This document shows positions 1 to 6,847 of a stretch of DNA of 25,629 bases, in pieces (position 1 is the stretch's first letter; every line of letters starts with the position of its first letter). Position numbers and translations under genes: made by a program. The notes beneath the pieces are model-generated. The model saw only the letters and a program-made list of their open reading frames with translations, made no database searches and was not told where the DNA came from. The DNA comes from JBGVMW01 sp045122835 (GTDB lineage: Bacteria > Bacillota > Clostridia > Lachnospirales > Lachnospiraceae). The DNA is taken from contig JBGVIB010000089.1 of the NCBI GenBank assembly GCA_045122835.1, positions 1-25,629 on the forward strand. The letters run 5' to 3'.

Positions 1-140
1 ATTGCATTCATAATAACAGGCCAAAATCCATGCAGAATCACCTACGGTGATGGATTTTGGCCTGCTGCCACTACGTTTTCATACGGACTGTGCAGTTCAG
101 GACAATACAAGCTTGTATTGTCCTGGTTCTGAATAGTTAC
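1..140 (+). repeat. Family A palindromic element, truncated by window edge
   Basis: This is a nearly complete copy of a nested-palindrome element whose intact version lies at 4085-4266. It contains a perfect 15-bp inverted repeat (17-31 with 50-64), an inner TCACC/GGTGA pair (38-42 and 46-50), and a perfect 28-bp palindrome at 98-125. It ends with CTGAATAGTTAC at 129-140. Its left end, which should start with GTAACTATTCAG, is missing because the window begins inside the first hairpin. No open reading frame of note lies in it. Confidence 0.9.
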
Positions 141-160
141 AATTTTTCTACAACCTCTAC

Positions 161-210
161 ATTTTCATACGAACTGTACAGTGTAGCATATTCCTATGGT
201 GAATCGTTAC
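161..210 (+). repeat. Diverged fragment of family A
   Basis: The stretch begins ATTTTCATACGAACTGTACA, close to GTTTTCATACGGACTGTGCA of the full element. It ends GGTGAATCGTTACG, close to CTGAATAGTTACG. The middle is different and lacks the 28-bp palindrome. It directly follows the copy at 1-140 and probably represents an older, decayed or recombined copy. Confidence 0.55.
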
Positions 211-230
211 GTTTTTCTACATTGAAAATC

Positions 231-259
231 TTGAGTTTCCCTCAAAATCGTGCTATTAT
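231..259 (+). promoter_or_regulatory. Promoter of ptb-buk
   Basis: A -35 box TTGAGT (231-236) and a -10 box TATTAT (254-259) are separated by 17 bases. This predicts a start near 266 and a leader of about 105 bases. The leader contains an inverted repeat GTAACTG (293-299) with CAGTTAC (318-324). No start site was measured. Confidence 0.6.
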
Positions 260-373
260 GATAGGTATGAGTGTAGAAATACTATACAACATGTAACTGC
301 CCTACAAAGAACTTGAACAGTTACTATCAAAGAAACAAAAATGTACAAAGTCGTAAGACTGAAGGAGGAGACC

Positions 374-1291
374 ATGAAGAAAACATTTGATGATTTAATT
401 TGGCAGGTAAAACATTGCAGCACGAAAAAAGTTGCTGTAGCTTGTGCACAGGATGATGCTGTATTAGAAGCAGTAAAGGTTGCAAAGGAACGCGGTATTG
501 CAGATGCTATCTTAGTTGGTGATGCAGACAAGATTAACGAAATCGCTGCTTCTATGAAAATGGATTTAAGCGGATTTGAAATCATTGACGAAAAAGACAC
601 CATGACTGCTGCATTAACTGCTGTTAAATTAGTTCATGATGGCAAAGCAGATATGTACATGAAGGGCTTAATTGATACAAAGTCATTCTTAAAGAGTGTA
701 TTGGATAAAGAAGTAGGTCTTAGAAGTGGACGTACTTTATCTCATGTATGTGTATTTGAAATTGAAGGTGTTGACAAATTATTATTCTTAACAGACGTTG
801 CTTTCCAGACATATCCTACATTAGAGGACAAAGTTGGAATTATTGAAAATACAGTAGAAGTTTGCCAGGCTTGTGGCATTGACACACCTAAGGTTGCACC
901 TTTAGCTGCAGTTGAAGTTGTAAATCCAAAGATGCCTGCTACTGTAGAAGCAGCTGAATTAACAAAGATGTGTGAAGAAGGAAAAATTACAGGCTGTATC
1001 GTAGACGGACCTCTGTCTATGGACTTAGCAATCGATCCGGAAGCTGCACTGCACAAAGGTGCTACAGGCAGAAAGATTGTTGGTGATGCAGATATTCTTT
1101 TATTCCCGGATATCCATGCTGGTAACTTAGTTTACAAGACTTTAGTACATACAGCAGATGTTAAGAATGGTAACATTATCACCGGAACAAAGGCTCCAGT
1201 TATTTTAACATCCCGTTCCGATGATTTTGAAACAAAGGTAAATTCTCTGGCTCTCGGCTCCGTAGTAGCTGAAGCTATGCAGAATAAATAA
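374..1291 (+). CDS. ptb: Phosphate butyryltransferase (phosphotransbutyrylase)
   Basis: The enzyme converts butyryl-CoA and phosphate to butyryl phosphate and CoA, the first step of the kinase route of butyrate formation in the cytosol. The 305-residue protein closely matches my recollection of Clostridium acetobutylicum Ptb (about 301 aa) along its whole length: an N-terminal KKVAVACAQDDAVLEAV stretch, ADAILVGDA, MKGLIDTKSFLKSVL, LLFLTDVAFQTYP, VEVVNPKMPATVEAAE, GCIVDGPLSMDLAID and C-terminal APVILTSR. The start was set at 374 because AAGGAGGAG lies just upstream; an in-frame ATG at 341 would add 11 unrelated residues and has no such site. buk follows after 25 bases, forming an operon. An acetyl-specific Pta is less likely given the match to Ptb and the buk neighbour. 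Confidence 0.93.
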   Translation: MKKTFDDLIWQVKHCSTKKVAVACAQDDAVLEAVKVAKERGIADAILVGDADKINEIAASMKMDLSGFEIIDEKDTMTAALTAVKLVHDGKADMYMKGLIDTKSFLKSVLDKEVGLRSGRTLSHVCVFEIEGVDKLLFLTDVAFQTYPTLEDKVGIIENTVEVCQACGIDTPKVAPLAAVEVVNPKMPATVEAAELTKMCEEGKITGCIVDGPLSMDLAIDPEAALHKGATGRKIVGDADILLFPDIHAGNLVYKTLVHTADVKNGNIITGTKAPVILTSRSDDFETKVNSLALGSVVAEAMQNK

Positions 1292-1316
1292 ATAATTAAT
1301 ACAAGGAGAAGGTTAT

Positions 1317-2387
1317 ATGTCAAAAAAAAGCTTAATTATTAATCCAGGTTCTACCTCCACCAAAATTGGTGTGTTTGAGGATGAAACCTTATTATTTGAG
1401 GAAACCTTAAGACATCCAACAGAGGAAATTGCAAAATATGCAACCATCGTTGACCAGAAGGATTTCCGTAAGGATATCATTATAAATCTCTTAAAAGAGA
1501 AAGATTTTGATATCAAATCCTTAGATATGATTGTTGGTCGTGGCGGTTTATTAAAGCCAATTCCAGGGGGTACCTATGAAGTAACTGATGCATTATTAGA
1601 GGATTTAAGAATCGGTAAACAGGGCCAGCATGCTTCTAACCTGGGTGGTATTTTAGCAAAGGAAATCGCAGATGAAGCTGGCGGTATTCCTGCATATATT
1701 GTAGACCCTGTAGTAGTTGACGAATTAATGCCAGCTGCAAGAATCTCCGGTGTTCCTGAGATTCCACGTATCAGTATCTTCCACGCATTGAACCAGAAAG
1801 CAGTTGCTAAGAGATATGCAAAGGAACATGATGCTCCATACGATGCTTTGAACTTAATCGTTGTACATATGGGTGGCGGTGTATCTGTTGGTGCTCATGA
1901 AAAGGGTAAAGTTGTTGATGTATTTAACGCATTAGATGGCGACGGTGCCTTCTCTCCGGAGCGTGCTGGTGGTGTTCCATCAGGCGGATTAATTTCTTTA
2001 TGCTTCTCCGGTAAATACACTGAAAAAGAAGTATACAAGAAAATCTGTGGTAATGGTGGTTTAAACGCCTACATTGGAACCAATGATATGCGTGAGGTAA
2101 TTGATAACATGAAAGCTGGCGATCAGAAGTCTTTAGCCATCTATGATGCTTTCATTTTACAGATTACAAAAGATATCGGTTCTATGGCTTGTGTATTAAA
2201 GGGTAAAGTTGACCAGATCATCGTTACTGGTGGTATTGCTTACTCTGATGTTGTAACCAGCGACTTAAAAGAAGCTACCGGCTGGATTGCTCCAATCACA
2301 GTTTATCCAGGTGAAGATGAATTATTAGCTCTTGTTCAGGGTGGTTTACGTGTTCTGAATGGAGAAGAAAAAGCGTTAGAGTACTAA
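1317..2387 (+). CDS. buk: Butyrate kinase
   Basis: It transfers the phosphate of butyryl phosphate to ADP, yielding butyrate and ATP in the cytosol, the second step after Ptb. The 356-residue length equals the usual size of the family. The N-terminal LIINPGSTSTKIGVFE is the acetate/butyrate kinase ASKHA phosphate-binding motif. VVHMGGGVSVGAH and the C-terminal VDQIIVTGGIAYS are further nucleotide-binding motifs, and the middle segment LDGDGAFSPERAGGVPSG is typical of Buk rather than AckA. The start has AAGGAG a few bases upstream. It is the last gene of the ptb-buk operon, and a half copy of the family A palindromic repeat begins four bases after the stop. The operon points toward the origin, so it is transcribed head-on to replication. 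Confidence 0.94.
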   Translation: MSKKSLIINPGSTSTKIGVFEDETLLFEETLRHPTEEIAKYATIVDQKDFRKDIIINLLKEKDFDIKSLDMIVGRGGLLKPIPGGTYEVTDALLEDLRIGKQGQHASNLGGILAKEIADEAGGIPAYIVDPVVVDELMPAARISGVPEIPRISIFHALNQKAVAKRYAKEHDAPYDALNLIVVHMGGGVSVGAHEKGKVVDVFNALDGDGAFSPERAGGVPSGGLISLCFSGKYTEKEVYKKICGNGGLNAYIGTNDMREVIDNMKAGDQKSLAIYDAFILQITKDIGSMACVLKGKVDQIIVTGGIAYSDVVTSDLKEATGWIAPITVYPGEDELLALVQGGLRVLNGEEKALEY

Positions 2388-2390
2388 TAT

Positions 2391-2455
2391 TTTTCGTACG
2401 GACTGTGCAGTTCAGGACAATACAAGATTGTATTGTCCTGGTTCTGAATAGTTAC
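2391..2455 (+). repeat. Half copy of family A element after buk
   Basis: It matches the right half of the full element, from TTTTCGTACGGACTGTGCAG to CTGAATAGTTAC. It includes the CAGGACAATACAA/TTGTATTGTCCTG palindrome, here with a GA instead of GC centre. It starts four bases after the buk stop. The hairpin could slow or end transcription, but the T-run comes only about 18 bases later, so it is not a textbook terminator. Confidence 0.85.
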
Positions 2456-2493
2456 GATTTTTCTATTTATAATTTTATAGTGACATAACAATG

Positions 2494-2549
2494 AAGCTGT
2501 CGCATTCATGATTAGGAATTATCCTGTTAAATCATTATGCGACAGCTTT
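2494..2549. terminator. Long stem-loop between convergent buk and NUDIX-HD genes
   Basis: AAGCTGTCGCAT (2494-2505) pairs perfectly with ATGCGACAGCTT (2537-2548) and is followed by a TTTTTATATA run, as expected for an intrinsic terminator read from buk. The loop is 31 bases long and contains a further partial pairing (ATGATT with AAATCAT), so it could also be a small structured RNA. Confidence 0.6.
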
Positions 2550-2561
2550 TTATATACTGCT

Positions 2562-2665
2562 CACGAATTTGAAAAGAAGATGCACTGCGTACCAAATTCA
2601 GCGCGGCAAAGCGTGCAATCATATTGGTTAGCCAAATTCGTAAGGGTGTGTTTACACACTTTGTT
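2562..2665 (+). repeat. Family B 104-bp repeat, left copy
   Basis: It aligns without gaps to the reverse complement of 3941-4044, with about 83 of 104 positions identical by hand count. The right end is a hairpin GTGTGT-TT-ACACAC followed by CTTTGTT. It overlaps the last four codons and the stop of the NUDIX-HD gene (stop at 2652-2654), so that protein's final residues QSV are encoded by the repeat. Internal CGAATTTG and CAAATTC segments can also pair. Confidence 0.85.
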
Positions 2666-3746
2666 CTATATTTCCAGAAGAAATAATATCCCCAGCCTCC
2701 ACATGGGGCTTTATAAAATTCTCAAAAGAATACTCCCAAAGAATCTCGGAGCCATCTTTGGTGTGTGCGTTCCTCTTTAATATCTGCTCTAAATGCACAC
2801 CATGTTCCCTCCATGCTTTACCTCCGGAAGCGTGATTTAACATAGTTGGCTGTATGTTATCTAAAGTATGCGCGAATTTTGCTTCTGGTGTTATACCTGC
2901 TTCAAACTCATCCCAAAGCTTACGTACCTGTTCTGCCTGTTCCTGTGGGAGTAAAGAAAAAATACGGTCTGCTGCCTTTAACTCTCGCTCCCGCTTATCT
3001 AAATTAGCTTTCGCATCATAGGCATAGGTATCTCCGGCATCAATCTCTACCATGTCGTGAACAAGCACCATTTTCATTACGCGCAGAACATCAACATTTT
3101 CATTCGCATACTCGGCAAGTAAAAATGCCATAACAGCAAGATGCCATGCATGTTCCGCATCTCCTTCTTTTCTGGAGCTGTCAGCAAGATAAGTCTGTCT
3201 TGTGATTTGCTTTTGCTTATCTATCTCCTTCAAAAATGCTATCTGTTTATGCAAACGGTTCTTGTCCTTTGGTTCCTCTTCTTTAAAAGGCTTACCATCC
3301 AAAGCCGTTTCCACTAATGTATCTCCTTCATATCGAAGCTTTAATGAAAAGAATGGCGCTTCTTCTAACAACAATCGGAAAAAGATTTTATCCCCTTCCC
3401 AGATTGGCAGATTGCAAACCTCTGATTTTTTTACCCACTCTAAATTGCCTTCGTCACACTCTGTCAAAGTTCCCTCGTATTCGTCTGCTGTATACAGCCA
3501 CATATATTCGGTCTCCCAGCAGTCAGAAAGAAAGGTTACAAGACCACGAAGGCGGTAACTGGTAAGTGTAAGCCCGGTCTCCTCCTTCACTTCCCTTAGC
3601 AGACATTCCTCAGGTGTTTCATTTTCCTCAAAATGACCACCTACTCCAATCCATTTATCCTGATTGATATCATTTTCTTTTTTTACCCGGTGCAGCATCA
3701 GGTAGCTGTCATCCTTCTCTATGTAGCAAAGTGTAGTTAATCCCAT
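2652..3746 (-). CDS. NUDIX hydrolase fused to HD-domain phosphohydrolase
   Basis: The 364-residue protein joins two enzymes. Residues about 1-135 form a NUDIX domain with a complete box: G37, E43, then REVKEETGL at 51-59, matching GX5EX7REUXEEXGU. Residues about 165-345 form a YfbR/HD_3-type HD domain with H199, H202, the pair H230-D231 in VHDMVEIDAGD, and D296. NUDIX enzymes split nucleoside diphosphate-X compounds such as oxidised dNTPs. YfbR-type HD proteins dephosphorylate dNMPs. Consecutive nucleotide clean-up is therefore a reasonable inference but unproven. The start was set at 3746 because GGAG lies six bases upstream; an ATG at 3758 would add four residues with poor spacing. It is a single-gene unit with its own strong promoter and is bracketed by inverted family B repeats. 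Confidence 0.85.
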   Translation of the reverse strand: MGLTTLCYIEKDDSYLMLHRVKKENDINQDKWIGVGGHFEENETPEECLLREVKEETGLTLTSYRLRGLVTFLSDCWETEYMWLYTADEYEGTLTECDEGNLEWVKKSEVCNLPIWEGDKIFFRLLLEEAPFFSLKLRYEGDTLVETALDGKPFKEEEPKDKNRLHKQIAFLKEIDKQKQITRQTYLADSSRKEGDAEHAWHLAVMAFLLAEYANENVDVLRVMKMVLVHDMVEIDAGDTYAYDAKANLDKRERELKAADRIFSLLPQEQAEQVRKLWDEFEAGITPEAKFAHTLDNIQPTMLNHASGGKAWREHGVHLEQILKRNAHTKDGSEILWEYSFENFIKPHVEAGDIISSGNIEQSV

Positions 3747-3858
3747 AATCGTCTCCATTCCGCCGTTTAAACAACATTAAAATATGTAAGGCATTTTGCA
3801 GTAAATTTGTTATCTTCCATGCACGAACCGCCTTAAATACGCACAACTTCTATCCACA

Positions 3859-3887
3859 ATTTTAAATATTCCATAGTATGTTGTCAA
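3859..3887 (-). promoter_or_regulatory. Promoter of the NUDIX-HD gene with adjacent DnaA-box-like site
   Basis: On the minus strand a perfect -35 TTGACA (3882-3887) and a -10 TAAAAT (3859-3864) are separated by 17 bases. The predicted start lies near 3852, leaving a leader of about 105 bases. TGTGGATAG (minus strand, 3850-3858), eight of nine matches to a DnaA box, abuts the -10 and covers the predicted start. Confidence 0.7.
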
Positions 3888-3940
3888 CATTGATACACAA
3901 AATCTGGGGATAAACTCCCCATCTGCATATATAATTGAAA

Positions 3941-4044
3941 AACAAAGCGTGCAAGCACGCCCTCGCAAATTCAGCTAGTTGTTATGCTTGCACACTTTGC
4001 CGCGCCGAATTTGGCACGTAGTGCATCATCCTTTCAAATTCGTG
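3941..4044 (-). repeat. Family B 104-bp repeat, right copy (inverted)
   Basis: It is the inverted partner of 2562-2665 and has exactly the same length. Its terminal hairpin reads, on the minus strand, GCGTGC-TT-GCACGC. All four differences from the left copy's hairpin fall in two base pairs and keep pairing intact (T-A to C-G). It lies upstream of the NUDIX-HD promoter. Together with its family A neighbours it fills most of the 567-base gap between the NUDIX-HD start and the gyrA stop. Confidence 0.85.
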
Positions 4045-4084
4045 CGCATCATATTTTATATACTAGGAAATTACAACATTCCAC

Positions 4085-4266
4085 GTAACTATTCAGTACC
4101 CTCATAGGTTACCAATGTTATTATGAATTACATTCATAATAACATGCAAAAATCCATGCAGAATCACCTACGGTGATGGATTTTTGCCTGCTGCCACTAC
4201 GTTTTCATACGGACTGTGCAGTTCAGCACAATACAAGCTTGTATTGTCCTGGTTCTGAATAGTTAC
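4085..4266 (+). repeat. Complete family A element, 182 bp, with terminal inverted repeats
   Basis: This is the only intact copy in the window. It starts with GTAACTATTCAG (4085-4096) and ends with the exact reverse complement CTGAATAGTTAC (4255-4266). Inside it lie a left-end hairpin (4085-4112), a perfect 12-bp hairpin GTTATTATGAAT/ATTCATAATAAC (4117-4128 with 4132-4143), the AAAATCCAT/ATGGATTTT stem, and the CACAATACAA/TTGTATTGT palindrome. It has no coding capacity. No clear target-site duplication was found in the flanks. Its form is that of a MITE or cruciform repeat. Confidence 0.88.
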
Positions 4267-4283
4267 GTCTTTTCATGTATGAA

Positions 4284-4309
4284 AAGTTCCTGTATTTCTA
4301 CAGGAACTT
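4284..4309 (-). terminator. Terminator of gyrA
   Basis: A perfect 11-bp stem (4284-4294 with 4299-4309) closes a four-base loop four bases downstream of the gyrA stop. On the minus strand it runs into TTTTCATAC, a short T-run. This fits a rho-independent terminator for the gyrB-gyrA transcript. Confidence 0.75.
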
Positions 4310-4313
4310 ACAC

Positions 4314-6830
4314 TTATTCTTCCGTATTATCAGCCCCTGCATTCTCCTCAGATTCTGCCATAGCTAACTCCGCTCGCTCTGCTTCTGTGTCTTCTTCTCT
4401 TACTTTTGCAATACTTGCAACTGTAATGTCATCACTCATGTCAATTAACTTCACACCGGAAGTAATTCTTCCTAATACGGAAATATCAGAAACGTTCAAA
4501 CGGATAATAATGCCTTCTGTTGTAATCAATAAAATCTGTCTGTGTTCATCTACAGCCTTAACACCTACAACATTACCTGTCTTTTCTGTAATCTTATAGC
4601 ATTTTACACCTTTACCCCCACGGTTCTGAGCAGTAAATTCACTCATCAGTGTTCTCTTACCCATACCCTTTTCGGATACGATTAATAAAGAGTCACCCTG
4701 ACTATCTAACTGCATACCTACCACTTCGTCACCGTCTGTAAGGTTCATACCAATAACACCCATGGATACTCGACCAGTAAAACGGACGTCCTTTTCATTA
4801 AAACGGATACATATACCATGCTTTGTTACTAACAGAATATCCTTCTCATTATTTGTAGTTTTTACTTCGATTAATTCATCTTCTTCACGAAGATTAATAG
4901 CCGCCAGACCAGTCTTTCTCACATTAGCATACTCTGTGATCGGTGTCTTCTTAACGATACCTTTCTTGGTTGCCATAAACAGATACTGATCCTCTTTGTA
5001 TTCTAATATCGGAATCACTGCAGAAATCTTCTCCTCCGGCTGTAGCTGTAGCAGATTAATAATAGCAGTTCCTCTGGCTGTTCTGGATGCTTCCGGAATC
5101 TCATATGCTTTCATGCGATACACTTTACCAAAATTCGTAAAGAACATGAGATAATGATGGGTTGTTGTCATAAACAGATCCTCAATATTATCTTCTTCTA
5201 AGGTCTGCATACCCTTGATTCCTTTTCCGCCACGGTGCTGTGAACGGAAATTATCAACTGTCATTCGCTTGATGTATCCTAATCTTGTCATGGAAATCAC
5301 TGTACTTTCATTTGGGATTAAATCTTCCATGGACATATCAAATTCATCAAAACCAATACCGGTTCTTCTGTCATCACCATATTTATCGCGAATTACAAGA
5401 ATTTCTGTCTTGATTACACCTAAAAGCTTTTTCTCATCAGCTAAGATGGCTTTTAATTCTGCAATCTTTGCCATTAATTCTTTGTATTCAGATTCTAGCT
5501 TCTCACGTTCCAGACCAGTAAGTGCACGAAGTCTCATATCTACAATTGCCTGAGCCTGTACATCAGTCAAGCCAAAACGTTCTATTAAACCTTCTTTGGC
5601 TAACTGTGTAGTTCTAGAACCTCTGATAATCTTAATGACTTCATCAATATTATCAAGTGCAATTAATAAACCTTCTACGATATGGGCTCTTTCCTCTGCC
5701 TTATTCAAATCGTATCTAGTTCTTCTTGTCACTACATCTTCCTGATGCTTCAGGTAATAAGATAGCATATCTAACAGACTTAATATCTTAGGCTCATTAT
5801 TTACAAGGGCAAGCATAATCACGCCAAAAGTATCCTGTAACTGTGTATGCTTATAAAGCTGATTTAACATAACATTGGCATTCACATCTTTGCGCAATTC
5901 AATAGAAATACGCATTCCCTCTCTATCGGATTCATCTGTAATAGCTGTAATACCATCAATTTTTTTATCTTTTACTAATTCTGCAATCTTTTCAATCAAT
6001 CTAGCTTTATTGACCATGTATGGAAGCTCCGTTACTACAATACGGTTCTTTCCATTCTGCATAGGTTCAATGTTTGTTACTGCACGCACGCGGATTTTAC
6101 CACGTCCTGTACGGTATGCCTGCTCAATTCCTCTGGTTCCTAAAATAGTAGCACCAGTTGGGAAATCAGGACCTTTTACAATCTCTAAAATTTCTTCAAT
6201 TGTGGTGTCACGGTCTTCTTCAATACGATTGTCAATAATCTTAACAACACCGTTAATCACCTCACGAAGGTTGTGGGGTGGAATGTTAGTAGCCATACCA
6301 ACGGCAATACCATTGGTACCATTGACAAGCAGATTCGGGTATCTGGATGGCAATACTACCGGTTCCTTCTCAGTACCGTCAAAGTTCGGTATAAAGTCTA
6401 CCGTATCCTTGTTGATGTCCGCTAACATTTCCATTGAAATTTTACTTAAACGTGCTTCTGTATAACGCATGGCAGCAGCGCCATCCCCATCTACAGAACC
6501 AAAGTTGCCATGACCATCTACTAATGGATAACGGGTAGACCAGTCCTGTGCCATATTTACTAACGCACCATAAATAGAGCTATCACCATGAGGGTGATAC
6601 TTACCCATGGTATCACCGACGATACGGGCACATTTACGATGTGGCTTGTCCGGACCGTTGTTCAACTCAATCATAGAATATAACACTCGTCGTTGTACTG
6701 GCTTTAAACCATCTCTTACATCTGGCAATGCTCTGGATGCAATAACACTCATGGCATAGTCTATGTAGGCTTCTTCCATTTTTTTCTTCAGGTCAACGTT
6801 CTCAACCTGGTCGAAAATATTGTCTTCCAT
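4314..6830 (-). CDS. gyrA: DNA gyrase subunit A
   Basis: It is the DNA breakage-rejoining subunit of gyrase (A2B2), which introduces negative supercoils. The 838-residue protein carries catalytic Tyr123 in AAAMRYTEARLSK, Arg122 beside it, and the PHGDSSIYGAL helix. The C-terminal beta-pinwheel begins after about residue 500 and contains the GyrA-box QHRGGKG, needed for wrapping DNA, plus a second NRGGKG repeat. The tail is acidic. The start has GGAGG six bases upstream. gyrB lies 17 bases upstream in the same direction, so the two are co-transcribed. In the quinolone-contact helix, Ser84 (E. coli Ser83) is kept but position 88 (E. coli Asp87) is Gly, where Asp or Glu is usual. Confidence 0.97.
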   Translation of the reverse strand: MEDNIFDQVENVDLKKKMEEAYIDYAMSVIASRALPDVRDGLKPVQRRVLYSMIELNNGPDKPHRKCARIVGDTMGKYHPHGDSSIYGALVNMAQDWSTRYPLVDGHGNFGSVDGDGAAAMRYTEARLSKISMEMLADINKDTVDFIPNFDGTEKEPVVLPSRYPNLLVNGTNGIAVGMATNIPPHNLREVINGVVKIIDNRIEEDRDTTIEEILEIVKGPDFPTGATILGTRGIEQAYRTGRGKIRVRAVTNIEPMQNGKNRIVVTELPYMVNKARLIEKIAELVKDKKIDGITAITDESDREGMRISIELRKDVNANVMLNQLYKHTQLQDTFGVIMLALVNNEPKILSLLDMLSYYLKHQEDVVTRRTRYDLNKAEERAHIVEGLLIALDNIDEVIKIIRGSRTTQLAKEGLIERFGLTDVQAQAIVDMRLRALTGLEREKLESEYKELMAKIAELKAILADEKKLLGVIKTEILVIRDKYGDDRRTGIGFDEFDMSMEDLIPNESTVISMTRLGYIKRMTVDNFRSQHRGGKGIKGMQTLEEDNIEDLFMTTTHHYLMFFTNFGKVYRMKAYEIPEASRTARGTAIINLLQLQPEEKISAVIPILEYKEDQYLFMATKKGIVKKTPITEYANVRKTGLAAINLREEDELIEVKTTNNEKDILLVTKHGICIRFNEKDVRFTGRVSMGVIGMNLTDGDEVVGMQLDSQGDSLLIVSEKGMGKRTLMSEFTAQNRGGKGVKCYKITEKTGNVVGVKAVDEHRQILLITTEGIIIRLNVSDISVLGRITSGVKLIDMSDDITVASIAKVREEDTEAERAELAMAESEENAGADNTEE

Positions 6831-6847
6831 TTTGCTCCTCCAGTCTG

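Noticed and set aside
57..296. Open frame of 79 residues at the left end
   Set aside because: It lies wholly in the family A repeat and the ptb promoter region, lacks a ribosome site, and its composition reflects the palindromes.
2508..2780. Plus-strand 90-residue open frame after buk
   Set aside because: It runs through a terminator loop, the family B repeat and the antisense of the NUDIX-HD gene. It has no ribosome site and no recognisable protein features.
4085..4266. Family A element as an integron attC site
   Set aside because: The ends (GTAACTATTCAG) do not fit the RYYYAAC/GTTRRRY core pattern, and there is no integrase gene or cassette array in the window.
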